Shown: positions 35,080 to 44,626 of the stretch, piece by piece
Layout: every line of letters begins with the position of its first letter
Numbering within the stretch: position 1 is the stretch's first letter
NCBI GenBank assembly: GCA_004172935.1
Contig: SDZD01000014.1
Span: 1-64,000, forward strand
DNA length: 64,000 nucleotides
From: a bacterium
GTDB taxonomy: Bacteria > Armatimonadota > Abditibacteriia > Abditibacteriales > Abditibacteriaceae
Direction of reading: 5' to 3'
The notes under the pieces: model-generated
What the model saw: the letters and a program-made list of their open reading frames with translations, nothing else
Databases searched by the model: none
What the model was told of the DNA's origin: nothing
Position numbers and translations under genes: made by a program

Positions 35080-35100
35080 CAAAACCCACTAAAACCCACC
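35080..35100 (+). repeat. ACCCAC-type dispersed repeat, short copy
   Basis: AAAACCCACTAAAACCCACC, the left part of the repeat seen at 10184 and 58341, between the small gene and the DarB-like gene. Confidence 0.5.
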
Positions 35101-35121
35101 GCTTTCGCGGAAGCCACGACC

Positions 35122-38100
35122 ATGAAGTTCTTGCTCGCGCTGAGTTCACCCCTCCTCTCCCCTACCCTACAAGAAAGCCTTGCCCCGCTCGTAAAAGCGA
35201 TTCGCTCCAATCCCAATCTGCGCCGGAAAAAGGTGCTGGTGCATGGCGACGGGGGCAAGATGTTCTATGCCTATCGGATGGTGGCACATGAAGAACACCC
35301 ACAACTGTTCGGCGGTCTGCCACAAATCACGGCACCAAAACCGACCACGCGACCGCGCGCGCCTGTTATCGCCGATTCTGAGAAAGCGCGCGTCGCGGCA
35401 GAGAACGCCCCCACACCCGCGCAAATGTCGCTATTCGATGCGCCTCTGCCCCAGTTCGTGCCCAAAGAACGCCCTCGCATCAAAGCCAAGCCAAAGGGCG
35501 ATGGTGGTACCTTATCGTTATTCGATACGCCTGCATTTCAACAAGAAAGTGCGCCTGTTGCGCAAACTATAACCCATGAGCCAAACACCCCCACAAGCCC
35601 AGATGGGCATTCAACTGCCGCAAACGGTGACAACAAAGAGCGGAATACTCAAGATGCCGCCACTGCTGGGTCTGAACCGATTCGGGGAGGAATTCATAGC
35701 GTCGTGGACACGCTGCGAGCCGGAGACGGTGGCGCAGTGGATAAACGAGGGGACTCTCAACCAACGCGCCAAAAACGCGCAGGAGCAAATGGGCGAGGAA
35801 ATCGCGACGCTCATCGAACAGGGACAGACGTACCACGAAGCGGTTCACGACGCAGCGAAGAAACTGCTCCAGCCACCGACCAGCGACTAAACCTCACAGG
35901 CGACACGCACGACGCGATTAGTGTTGAAGACACTCACCACTATGAGGATGGCGTGCGTGTGCGTGGTGCTGCGCTCGAAGACGAAACAATATCGTCGCAA
36001 GAGCCGACACCGGACACCCCCCCTCCGGCCCAGACATTCGAGGGTGACCAAACCGCTGATGTACGCGAGGCGTTAGGCACCTCCACTGAAGGCGGCGTTA
36101 TCGAGTCGCCTGCACAACCTCTCTACACCCAAACGCCCCAACAAGAACAGGTGGCGCGGCGTGCGCGCGAATTGGTCGGTTTGTCGGAGTCCATCGAAGA
36201 CCGCAACGCCAAAGACCTTCAACTCACAGATGAGGATGAAATCGGTCTCGGTTCGCTGTCGCAAAAAGCGGCGGATAACTTCATCGCAATCAACCTGCTT
36301 CAAACCATCGAATCAGAGAATCGCGAAGCCACCGAAGACGAAAAACACACCCTCGCCCGATTTGTGGGCTGGGGCATGTTTGGTCAAGCGTTCCAAGACC
36401 AATTTGAGCGCTTTAAGGACGTGACTTGGGAAGAGATTCCGCCCTACCCGCGCAATTACTGGAGCGCTGCCGACAAGGGCCACTTCGAACTATTCAAACA
36501 ACTGCGCTCGCAAATGACCGATGAGGAGTTCAAGTCGGCGCGCGAATCCACCAAAAACGCGCATTACACCGCGCCCAAAGTCGTGCGCGCGATGTGGGAT
36601 GCAGTCGCACAGTTTGGTTTTGAGGGTGGGCGCGTACTGGAACCCGCGATGGGTACCGGGAACTTCTTCGGCTTCATGCCGCCTGAACTGGCGGCGCGCT
36701 CGAAGCGTACCGGGGTGGAACTGGATTCGGTGACGGGGCGTATCGCGCGGCTGTGCTATCCGGGCGCGCAGATTCATATCAAAGGCTTTGAAGAAACAGC
36801 TCTGCCCGACAATTGCTACGATGTCGCGATTGGTAACGTGCCGTTTGGCGACTATGGCGTCCATGACCCGCAGTACCTGAAAGATGGGCGCAAATCGCAC
36901 ACGGCGAAGATTCACAACTACTTCTTCTCCAAAACCTTGGATAAGGTTCGTCCTGGCGGATTGATTGCTTTCGTCACTTCGACCGGAACACTCGATGCGA
37001 AAACCTCTTCCGATCTGCGCGAGGCGTGGAGCCGGGACGCGCATTTCTTGGGAGCCATCCGTTTGCCGAACGATGCCTTTGCCGAAAACGCGGGTACGAA
37101 AGTCACGACGGACATCGTGTTTCTCCAAAAGAAAGACCCGGCGTTTGAGGCACTTCACCCGCGCGATGCACTGGGACACTTTATCGAGAAATGGACGGGC
37201 AATGAGCAAGTCGATGTGCGCTTCCAGCACGAACTTGACGACCCCAACGCGCGCACTTACAGCACGCCTGTGAACGAGTATTATGCCGCCCATCCCGAAA
37301 TGATGCTGGGCCGCATGGCGCTGGGCGCGGGCCTGTATCGCGCGGATCAGGCGGGCCTTGTCAGCGATGGGCGCGATGTCGCCGAAGCGTTGCACGAAGC
37401 CATTGCCAACGGTTTACCGCGCGATGTGCTAACCGACCCCAGCGCGGTCGAGCAGGCTCGTATTAAACAAGCCGAAGAGGCACGTCTCGCTCCGCAACAC
37501 GTCAAACCCGGCGCGTTTCATGTCGATGGGTACGGCACGCTTTCGGTCAATCGGCGCGGGGCGCTTATCCCGCTCGAAGCCGATGTGGATGGAAAGGACG
37601 CCAAGAAGCGCGCGCGTATCATCGCGCAGGTTCGCCTTCTCGACGTCGCCCGCAATCATCTCGCGCTCGAACGCGAAGATACGCCCGACCAAGAATTGAG
37701 CGAGTCGCGCGCAGAATTGAACTCGGCTTATGATGAGTTCAAAGCGGAGTGGGGCGAGCTGCACCAGCGCCAAAACGTGAGCGCGTTCGCCGCCGACCCC
37801 GATGCGGGCCTTTTGCTCTCACTGGAGAAAAAGGACAAGGAAACGGGCACGGTTTCAAAGGCGGATGTGTTTTCCAAGCGCACGCTCACGCCCATTGCGC
37901 GCGTAGAAACGGCGCAAAACGCCACCGATGCGCTCGGCATCACTCTCAACGAACACGGCGAACTGAATTGGCGCCGCATGAGCGAACTTCTGGGCCGTGA
38001 CCCCGAATCGATTCGCGATGAACTGGCGGGCGCGGGCCTGATATTCCGCGTGCCGGGGAAAGAAGAGGACCCGGTTACCGCTGGCTGGCAAACCGCCGAT

Positions 38101-41100
38101 GAATATTTGTCGGGCGAGGTCAAAGACAAACTGCGCCTGGCCAAGTCGATTGCGGAAGTAGACCCCTCGTACTCTCCCAACGTCGCCGCCCTCGAAGCGG
38201 TGCAACCTGAGCCACTTCTGCCATCGCAGGTATCGGTAAAGCTGGGCGCGACGTGGGTGGCGCCAAAGCACGTTAACGACTTCGTCGAACATCTGATCGG
38301 ACGGGGTTGGACAGATACCATTATCGGCTTCTCGAAGGCGAGCGGGTGGACAGTGAATGCGCTAGATTCGCGCGACTCGCGGCGTGGTAGCGCCGCTATG
38401 GTATCGCAGTGGGGCACGGAGAGAATCCATGCGCTTGGCATCCTCGAATCGGTTCTCAACATGCAGGAGCCGACAGTCACGGACCCGCACCCGGACGACC
38501 CCAAAAAGCGAGTTACCAATGCGACTGCAACTCTGGCCGCGCGCGCCAAAGCGCAAGATATTCGCGACGAGTGGTTGCGCTGGCTGGACTCAGAGCCAAA
38601 ACGCATGGAAGGGTTGTGCGAGCAGTACAACGACCTGTTCAATAACACCCGCGCCCGCACGTATGATGGAAGCCACCTGACGTTTCCGGGCATGAACCCG
38701 CACTTCGCCAAGGGCTTTCGCCAACACGCACGCGATGCGGTTTGGCGTGCGGTTCAATCCGGTGGCAACGTTTTGTTCGACCACGTTGTGGGCGCGGGCA
38801 AGACGGGATGTATCGCAGCAACGGCGATGGAAATGCGGCGCCTCGGCACAGCGAAGAAGCCGGTAGTCGTGGTGCGCAACCCACAGCTAGAACAGTGGGA
38901 GCGCGAGTTTCGCGAGATTTACCCGTCGGCGAAGTTGTTAGTTATCAACGAAGGCATGGGCAACGCGGCCAAGCGAAAGGAACTCTGCGCGCAAATTGCG
39001 ACCGGGGATTGGGATGCGGTCATTATGGCTCAATCCACCTTCAAGGAGATTCCGGCCTCACCGAAGCTGTACGCAAATTTCATTGAGGAGCAATTGAACG
39101 AGCTGCGCGACCAACTCAACGAAGAAAAAGCGCACGCTTTAGCGCAGGGTGAGAAGAAAGCGAGCAAGGCACAGAAGCAGATTGAGAACGCCATCGCCAA
39201 GCTGCAAACCAAGTTGAAGGATTATCAGGCTCAAATCGCATCTCATCAGGACGATTCTCTCGACTTCGACGAACTCGGTGTCGATGCGCTACTCGTAGAC
39301 GAGGCTCACGATTATAAAAATTTGGCGTTTGTGACTCGCATGGGCCGCGTGGCGGGCCTCAATAACGCGGCGTCGCAAAAAGCGATGGATATGTTCGTGA
39401 AGTCGCAGCACATGGTATCCAAAGGCGGAAAATTGGTGTTTGCGACTGGCACGCCTGTCTCCAACACGCTCTCGGAGATGTGGACGATGAAGCGCTACTT
39501 GATGTTGGACACCCTCAAGAAAGTGGGGCTTGAGCGGTTCGACTCGTGGGCGGCCAACTTCGGCGAAACCACGACTGCGGTTGAAAAAGCGCCCGAAGGC
39601 GGTTTTCGTCAACGTACCCGCTTCGCGCGATTCGTGAACGTACCGGAGATGATTTCGCTTTACCGTCGCGTCGCCGATGTGCGGACTCGCGAGGATTTGA
39701 AGCATATTCTGCCGACTCCCAAACTCGAATCCGGCGAACCCATCATTAATAGTGCCCCCGCGTCGGATGCGCTGCGGGCCTATATGGACACGCTGCAAGA
39801 ACGCGCCAAGAAGTTGCAAACCGGAACCGTTGACCCAAGAGACGACAACTTTCTCAAGATTACTTCGGACGGTCGCAAAGCCGCATTGCATCTGCGACTG
39901 GTTGCCCCAAGCGCCAAAGACGACCCGAACGGCAAAGTCTCGATGTGCGCCGCGAACGTGGTGCGCTTGCACTCCGATTCCAAAGAGCGCAAGGCGACGC
40001 AGCTTATCTTTCTCGACCTCGGCACGCCGTCAGGAGCGAAAAAGAGTGCGGGCAAGAACGATGAGTCACCGATGGAGGGCGAAGGCGCCGATGCCGTGGA
40101 TGGAGAAGAGGCCGGACTGCGCGATTCGGTGTACGGCGATTTGAAACGCAAGCTGATTGCGCAGGGTATCCCCGAATCGGAAGTGGCTTTTGCACACGAC
40201 TTCGACACGCCCGCCAAGCGCAAAGAGATGAGCCGAATGATGGACACCGGGCAACTGCGCGTTCTTATTGGTTCAACCATGAAAATGGGTGTGGGCCTCA
40301 ACGTACAGAAGCGACTCTATGCGGTTCACCATCTCGATTGCCCGTGGAAACCGGGCGAACTGGAGCAACGCGACGGGCGCATTCTGCGACAGGGCAACCT
40401 GCACCACGAATCGCAGTGGGACGTTCCGGTTCAGATTCACCGCTACGGTACCCAAAACAGCTTCGACGAATACATGTGGCAGGCAGTGGCGAAAAAGGCG
40501 GCGTTCATTGCGCAGACACGGCGCGGCGATTGTGCGCGCACCTGCGAGGATATGGACGACACGGTTATGACCGCTGCCTCCATGCAGGCCGCACTCTCCG
40601 ACAATCCGCTCCTGGGGGAGAAAGCGACGGTAGACGCCGATGCCTACAAGTACACCCAGCTACGTAAGGGCTGGCTTGATGCGCGTTTCGCCGCGACGCG
40701 CAAAATGGCGGCGCTTCCGGTTCGCCGTCAGAAGCTACTCGAACACGCGGCCCAGTGCGATAAAGCGGCGGAACACTACGAGGCGAACAAGGGCAGCAAA
40801 TTTGGTTTGACAGTTGGGCTACACACGTTTGGCGAACGCGAATCGGCGGGTGGTGCGCTCGAACAGGCTTTAATCAATGCGCACGATGAAGCGGTACGTT
40901 CAGCGCGTGGGGTTAAGGTCGGCTCCTTTAACGGCTTCGACTTGGTCGCGCGCCACACCAACTCCAATTTCGATGCCTGGGATATGAGCATGCCTAATCT
41001 AGCGCTGGAGATTCGATTGCCGACTGGTGGCAGCGCTCAACTCATCACACGCGGCTCGTCAGCCGCTGGCACCACCACCAAACTCGACAACGCCTTGAAG

Positions 41101-41391
41101 TCGTATGCGAATCAGGCCACTGAAGCGCGGCGTGGCGCGCACGAGGCGCAGACGCAACTCGCCCAATACGAGGACCTCTCCAAGAAGCCGTTTGAGCATC
41201 AGGAAAAACTGGATGCGGCTCTCAAACGCCAAAAGGAAATCGAAGACGAGCTGGCGAAAGGTGGCGACGCGGATACGGTAACGGCAGAAAACGAGGAGGG
41301 GAGCGAAACGACGAAACAGGCCCCTCTCGCCAAGTCATTGACTGCAGCTCAAAAATTGATGGAGGTATTGCGCGCGGTTCGGCGCGTTTAA
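35122..41391 (+). CDS. DarB-like polyvalent protein: N6-methylase plus SNF2 helicase
   Basis: 2089 residues, close to P1 DarB in size and layout. An N-terminal segment with AQMSLFDA, a good beta-clamp-binding motif, and a second LSLFDT leads into a low-complexity linker (about residues 150-300). The methylase has motif I VLEPAMGTGNFFG (about 507) and GNVPFGDY (about 571), the NVPF variant of NPPF seen in DarB relatives. The helicase has Walker A VVGAGKT (about 1222), VDEAH (about 1392), ATGTPVSNT and RDGRILRQGN (about 1750). P1 DarB is packaged and shields incoming DNA from type I restriction; the same role is inferred. ATG 35122 is preferred over upstream frame. A separate gene is nested in the linker (35576-35890). 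Confidence 0.82.
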   Translation: MKFLLALSSPLLSPTLQESLAPLVKAIRSNPNLRRKKVLVHGDGGKMFYAYRMVAHEEHPQLFGGLPQITAPKPTTRPRAPVIADSEKARVAAENAPTPAQMSLFDAPLPQFVPKERPRIKAKPKGDGGTLSLFDTPAFQQESAPVAQTITHEPNTPTSPDGHSTAANGDNKERNTQDAATAGSEPIRGGIHSVVDTLRAGDGGAVDKRGDSQPTRQKRAGANGRGNRDAHRTGTDVPRSGSRRSEETAPATDQRLNLTGDTHDAISVEDTHHYEDGVRVRGAALEDETISSQEPTPDTPPPAQTFEGDQTADVREALGTSTEGGVIESPAQPLYTQTPQQEQVARRARELVGLSESIEDRNAKDLQLTDEDEIGLGSLSQKAADNFIAINLLQTIESENREATEDEKHTLARFVGWGMFGQAFQDQFERFKDVTWEEIPPYPRNYWSAADKGHFELFKQLRSQMTDEEFKSARESTKNAHYTAPKVVRAMWDAVAQFGFEGGRVLEPAMGTGNFFGFMPPELAARSKRTGVELDSVTGRIARLCYPGAQIHIKGFEETALPDNCYDVAIGNVPFGDYGVHDPQYLKDGRKSHTAKIHNYFFSKTLDKVRPGGLIAFVTSTGTLDAKTSSDLREAWSRDAHFLGAIRLPNDAFAENAGTKVTTDIVFLQKKDPAFEALHPRDALGHFIEKWTGNEQVDVRFQHELDDPNARTYSTPVNEYYAAHPEMMLGRMALGAGLYRADQAGLVSDGRDVAEALHEAIANGLPRDVLTDPSAVEQARIKQAEEARLAPQHVKPGAFHVDGYGTLSVNRRGALIPLEADVDGKDAKKRARIIAQVRLLDVARNHLALEREDTPDQELSESRAELNSAYDEFKAEWGELHQRQNVSAFAADPDAGLLLSLEKKDKETGTVSKADVFSKRTLTPIARVETAQNATDALGITLNEHGELNWRRMSELLGRDPESIRDELAGAGLIFRVPGKEEDPVTAGWQTADEYLSGEVKDKLRLAKSIAEVDPSYSPNVAALEAVQPEPLLPSQVSVKLGATWVAPKHVNDFVEHLIGRGWTDTIIGFSKASGWTVNALDSRDSRRGSAAMVSQWGTERIHALGILESVLNMQEPTVTDPHPDDPKKRVTNATATLAARAKAQDIRDEWLRWLDSEPKRMEGLCEQYNDLFNNTRARTYDGSHLTFPGMNPHFAKGFRQHARDAVWRAVQSGGNVLFDHVVGAGKTGCIAATAMEMRRLGTAKKPVVVVRNPQLEQWEREFREIYPSAKLLVINEGMGNAAKRKELCAQIATGDWDAVIMAQSTFKEIPASPKLYANFIEEQLNELRDQLNEEKAHALAQGEKKASKAQKQIENAIAKLQTKLKDYQAQIASHQDDSLDFDELGVDALLVDEAHDYKNLAFVTRMGRVAGLNNAASQKAMDMFVKSQHMVSKGGKLVFATGTPVSNTLSEMWTMKRYLMLDTLKKVGLERFDSWAANFGETTTAVEKAPEGGFRQRTRFARFVNVPEMISLYRRVADVRTREDLKHILPTPKLESGEPIINSAPASDALRAYMDTLQERAKKLQTGTVDPRDDNFLKITSDGRKAALHLRLVAPSAKDDPNGKVSMCAANVVRLHSDSKERKATQLIFLDLGTPSGAKKSAGKNDESPMEGEGADAVDGEEAGLRDSVYGDLKRKLIAQGIPESEVAFAHDFDTPAKRKEMSRMMDTGQLRVLIGSTMKMGVGLNVQKRLYAVHHLDCPWKPGELEQRDGRILRQGNLHHESQWDVPVQIHRYGTQNSFDEYMWQAVAKKAAFIAQTRRGDCARTCEDMDDTVMTAASMQAALSDNPLLGEKATVDADAYKYTQLRKGWLDARFAATRKMAALPVRRQKLLEHAAQCDKAAEHYEANKGSKFGLTVGLHTFGERESAGGALEQALINAHDEAVRSARGVKVGSFNGFDLVARHTNSNFDAWDMSMPNLALEIRLPTGGSAQLITRGSSAAGTTTKLDNALKSYANQATEARRGAHEAQTQLAQYEDLSKKPFEHQEKLDAALKRQKEIEDELAKGGDADTVTAENEEGSETTKQAPLAKSLTAAQKLMEVLRAVRRV
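35576..35890 (+). CDS. Gene nested in a second frame of the DarB-like gene
   Basis: 104 residues starting MSQTPPQAQMGIQLPQ. The product reads like a real protein (GLNRFGEEFIASWTRCEPET, then QWINEGTLNQRAKNAQEQMG and YHEAVHDAAKKLLQPP), whereas the giant protein over the same bases is Gly/Ser/Thr/Arg-rich and disordered-looking. Short proteins of the form 'FGEEF..SW....PETV..W...GT' are familiar in phage genomes near such giants. No strong Shine-Dalgarno. Either both frames are used, with the linker tolerating overprinting, or the giant ORF is artificially continuous across three genes. Confidence 0.6.
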   Translation: MSQTPPQAQMGIQLPQTVTTKSGILKMPPLLGLNRFGEEFIASWTRCEPETVAQWINEGTLNQRAKNAQEQMGEEIATLIEQGQTYHEAVHDAAKKLLQPPTSD

Positions 41392-41393
41392 TT

Positions 41394-42593
41394 ATGGCTT
41401 ACGCTTCTGGGTATCCACTTCAAGGGCGCCTGACCTTTCAGGGTTTGCGCGTCTCAATTGAACAGAAAAAGGGCACCTACCGCGAGGAAAAAGCGCACGT
41501 GCCCCCCCGCTGGCGCACAAAAATGTGTTGCCACTACGGGTATATTCTGGGCAGTGAGGGAGTCGATGGAGACCATGTTGATTGCTTCATCGGCCCGAAT
41601 CCTGACGCGGCACGCGCCTATATCGTGCGCCAAGTTCGGCCCGATTCCGGCGCGTTCGACGAACAAAAAGTGATGCTGGGTTTCGACACCGTGACTGAAG
41701 CCAAGCAGATGTATTTGAAGCACTACGACACGCCCAAATTCTTCGGGGGGATTCGCGCGATGGGGATGGAAGAGTTCAAAACCAAAGTGTTGGCAACGCT
41801 ACACGGTGAGTCGCTGATAAAATCACTCAAAACTCTGCCTCCTGATGTTGCGATGGTTCAAAGGGCGCAGTCCTACGCCGATGCGATGAACCGGATTCGC
41901 TTTTGTTGGTGCGGCTCGAACCTTGGCCCCGACGATAAAACGTGCCCAGATTGCGGCGAGACGTACATAGACCCGGACGAAGGGTGTCCGTTCACAGAAC
42001 GTAACCGCAAGATTCTCGCTGCTCACGGGCTGGGCGTCTCGCCCTCACTCCTCAAAAGTATCGTCGAAGGTCATTGGCGGCAAACCCATGGCGGCGGTCG
42101 GGTGTGGATTGAGCCCTACAAAGATAAGCGCATCGTGCATGATAGGCCCAAGAACGAGCAGCAAGCCCGCCCCGGCGATTCACTCTTGCTCTTCCCAGAA
42201 CTGGGACACGTGCGCACGATTAAGGAGCCACCAAAGCCCAAAGTCGCGCCACCACCCGTCAACCAGTTGTCGATGTTCAGCGAGTTCAAGTCGCTCGATG
42301 CGGCGGCAGAAGGCACTCCCCTACCCGACTTGCAATACGAAACACCCGAACTGCGCGCCGATCTGGCCGCTTGCGCGATGATGGCGGCACATGAAGAAGA
42401 AGAAGGCCTTGCCCATAAAATGCAGCTCGCCGCGATTCGTAGAGCACAGGCGGAAACCGTTGCGGCTCAGTTCTATGGCGGGCTAATCGGTGCCGAAAAC
42501 ATCGACGCGTTGCGGGCGGTGGTGGCGCTCTCGCCATTCGCATTTAGTATCGCGATAAGGCGGTTACAGGAAATGGGGATTACGAAGAAGTAA
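41394..42593 (+). CDS. Polyvalent protein: InPase-type domain, zinc ribbon, clamp-binding motif
   Basis: 399 residues beginning 2 bp after the DarB-like stop. Residues 1-145 match the phage 'inorganic pyrophosphatase-like' (InPase) domain of polyvalent proteins: KAHVPPRWRTKMCCHYGYI, GVDGDHVDCFIGPNP and FDEQKVMLGFDT. A zinc ribbon follows (FCWCGSNLGPDDKTCPDCGE, about 170-190), then NQLSMFSEF near residue 300, a clear beta-clamp-binding motif, and a helical end. The enzymatic activity of this domain family is not established. With the two giants it forms a probable injected protein set that engages host replication factors. Confidence 0.7.
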   Translation: MAYASGYPLQGRLTFQGLRVSIEQKKGTYREEKAHVPPRWRTKMCCHYGYILGSEGVDGDHVDCFIGPNPDAARAYIVRQVRPDSGAFDEQKVMLGFDTVTEAKQMYLKHYDTPKFFGGIRAMGMEEFKTKVLATLHGESLIKSLKTLPPDVAMVQRAQSYADAMNRIRFCWCGSNLGPDDKTCPDCGETYIDPDEGCPFTERNRKILAAHGLGVSPSLLKSIVEGHWRQTHGGGRVWIEPYKDKRIVHDRPKNEQQARPGDSLLLFPELGHVRTIKEPPKPKVAPPPVNQLSMFSEFKSLDAAAEGTPLPDLQYETPELRADLAACAMMAAHEEEEGLAHKMQLAAIRRAQAETVAAQFYGGLIGAENIDALRAVVALSPFAFSIAIRRLQEMGITKK

Positions 42594-42941
42594 TTACGTT
42601 CACTAAAGGGGACACCGTAGAAAAGTGGCTCTGGTGAGTACCAGAACAGTAAAACAGTTATTTGGGGCTTCGACTTGAAAAGAGCACACTTGACGAAGGC
42701 ATTCAAAATATGCTACCTTTTGAATGTCTTCGTTTTTATATGGAGACAGAATCCAAATCAAGTGTTTGCAGCGACGTGGTTCTCTTGGTGCAGTGCATCG
42801 AGAAATAAGACCGGAAGTTCTGCGAGAAAAATCCGAATTTTCCTTGCGCAGCGTACTTTTTGAGTACCGCGACAAAACCAACAATTGATGTGGGTTTGAC
42901 ATTTCCGTTTGGTGCATTGGCATCGAACCCCAGGAACATTT
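42594..42941. other. Intergenic region after the polyvalent block
   Basis: No supportable gene in 348 bp. It starts with a diverged copy of the dispersed repeat (42628-42656, GTACCAGAACAGTAAAACAG). The rest is AT-rich with no clear promoter hexamer pair or terminator; the leader of the GHKL gene probably begins here. Confidence 0.5.
42628..42656 (+). repeat. Dispersed GGGGAGYATTGGAACAGTA repeat, diverged copy 4
   Basis: GTGAGTACCAGAACAGTAAA resembles the copies at 32875, 33338 (inverted) and 34371, and lies 35 bp after a polyvalent-protein stop codon. Confidence 0.4.
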
Positions 42942-44582
42942 ATGTCGAATCAACAAAATGGCGTAACGCCCACTTCGCGCAATGGCGCGACCTCCACATC
43001 GTCCGGTCTTCTGGACACCACTCCTAACGCGCTCAACTTTGTGCGTGATAACGCGCCAAACGCTGGCAAGCTCATTAATAGCCTTCGCCACTTGGGATAC
43101 GACAACTACGCTGCAATCAAAGACTTGTGCGATAACTGCACCGACGCCCACGCCGATAACGTTGCCATCTGGATCAACTCGGCAAAAGCTAAAGGTGGCG
43201 TTATCATCACTATTGCCGACGATGGTGACGGTATGGATGAGGCCACATTAGATCAGGCATTGCGCCTTGGTTCAGAAACACCACGCAACGAAGTTTCTGA
43301 CTTGGGTAAGTTCGGAATGGGACTGGTTACAGCATCCCTGAGTATTTGTCGTCGCGTTGAGGTCATTACCAAGCAGAAAGATGGCCCCATGCTTTACAGC
43401 GTTCAAGATGTAGACGTTGTCGTTGAAACCAACGAGTTCGTTAAGCACATTGGGCTGGCCGGCCCAGAGCAAATCGCTCAGTTCGAGGATTGTCTCGGTG
43501 ATGCAGAACACGGCACTATCATCTTGCTTTCCAAGTGCGACCAACTCCAAAACAAAAACCAGACGAACTTCGCCAACAAGGTCAAAAAGGAGTTGGGGCA
43601 GACATTTCGCCGCTTCATCCAGTCTGGCCTCGAAATGTGGGTCAATGACGAGCCAGTCGCGGCCATCGACCCTATGATGAAAGATGATGGTGCTGTAGAG
43701 TACAGCACCGAAATATATCCTTTCGAGTTCACAGATGAAGACGGTCTCTTGCACAAGGAGAAAATTGAAGTTCGCCTGTACATGCTTCCAGACTTCGGAA
43801 TCGAGGGAAATCGTGACAGAGCAATCAACATCCCCAACCAGGGTTTCTACCTCTTACGCAACTATCGCGAAATTGCAGATGGAGACAGCTTAGACCTCTT
43901 CACTAAGCACAACGACTTCAACCGTTTTCGCGGCGAAATCTTGGTGTCAGGTACATTGGATGATGTGATGGGCGTGGACTTCACGAAACAGAAGCCCAAG
44001 TTCAATCAGGCTTTCCGTGACCGCTTGCTGCAAGAGTTAAAGCCGCAAATCAACGGCATCCGTAAGCAGCTCAAGTCTCAGCGCATCGCGGTCGAGGACA
44101 AAGAGAACGAAATCTATCACAGCGAAGCTGCACGACAAATCGGGCAGAAGGCCCATTTGCTCGCCAAGCCGAGACTGGAAACCGAAAAACGTGAACCCAG
44201 CACCACCGAGCCCAAAACCAAAGGCCCAGAATTAGGGGGCACGAAGGAACGCGTCAACGCTGCTAGAACGCAGAAGAAGGAAGTGGCTCTTCCCTGTCGC
44301 TTCGAAACCGCGTCGATGGGACAAGGTGGCGCGATATGGGAAGCTGAGCCACGTGGCAAAACTCTTATCATCACTTGGAATGTAGACCATCCGTTCTATC
44401 AACGTTTCATTCTGGAAAATCCCTCGATGGTTACGGCGACTGACTTTTTGGTCTATTCACTAGCAGCCGCTGAAATCATGTTCACCGGGGATGACGACGA
44501 AGAAACCCAGCAGAAGCGCCAGGACATGATGAACAACATTCGCACGACGCTTTCCAGCAACATGCGCCAACTGCTTTCCTAA
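42942..44582 (+). CDS. GHKL (HSP90/MORC-like) ATPase
   Basis: 546 residues. The Bergerat ATP-binding fold is clear: N box AAIKDLCDNCTDAHAD, G1 box ADDGDGMDEATL, and G2 box DLGKFGMGLVTAS. A transducer-like second domain continues to about residue 385 (GFYLLRNYREIADGD), followed by a charged linker (REPSTTEPKTKGPELG) and a short C-terminal domain. No histidine kinase or topoisomerase features; closest in layout to MORC-type or Hsp90-like ATPases, some of which occur in conflict systems. AT-rich, with its own terminator, so probably a cargo gene. ATG 42942 gives the natural N-terminus; in-frame sequence upstream is not conserved-looking. Confidence 0.75.
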   Translation: MSNQQNGVTPTSRNGATSTSSGLLDTTPNALNFVRDNAPNAGKLINSLRHLGYDNYAAIKDLCDNCTDAHADNVAIWINSAKAKGGVIITIADDGDGMDEATLDQALRLGSETPRNEVSDLGKFGMGLVTASLSICRRVEVITKQKDGPMLYSVQDVDVVVETNEFVKHIGLAGPEQIAQFEDCLGDAEHGTIILLSKCDQLQNKNQTNFANKVKKELGQTFRRFIQSGLEMWVNDEPVAAIDPMMKDDGAVEYSTEIYPFEFTDEDGLLHKEKIEVRLYMLPDFGIEGNRDRAINIPNQGFYLLRNYREIADGDSLDLFTKHNDFNRFRGEILVSGTLDDVMGVDFTKQKPKFNQAFRDRLLQELKPQINGIRKQLKSQRIAVEDKENEIYHSEAARQIGQKAHLLAKPRLETEKREPSTTEPKTKGPELGGTKERVNAARTQKKEVALPCRFETASMGQGGAIWEAEPRGKTLIITWNVDHPFYQRFILENPSMVTATDFLVYSLAAAEIMFTGDDDEETQQKRQDMMNNIRTTLSSNMRQLLS

Positions 44583-44588
44583 ACGACT

Positions 44589-44622
44589 GGGAGCCCACGA
44601 TTTGTTGGTGGGCTCCCTTTTT
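44589..44622 (+). terminator. Intrinsic terminator after the GHKL gene
   Basis: A perfect 10-bp stem (GGGAGCCCAC with GTGGGCTCCC), 9-nt loop and T5. The next ATG is only 5 nt past the T-run, echoing the hairpin-to-start arrangement of the leader family, though the AAAGGCC/GAGCCGC box is absent. Confidence 0.85.
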
Positions 44623-44626
44623 GACC

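Noticed and set aside
35014..35121. Upstream extension of the DarB-like gene
   Set aside because: It lies inside the preceding small gene and contains the ACCCAC repeat; ATG 35122 begins the natural protein.
42675..42863. Plus-strand frame of 62 residues before the GHKL gene
   Set aside because: Short, no coupling or ribosome binding site, and codon use unlike neighbours; treated as intergenic.
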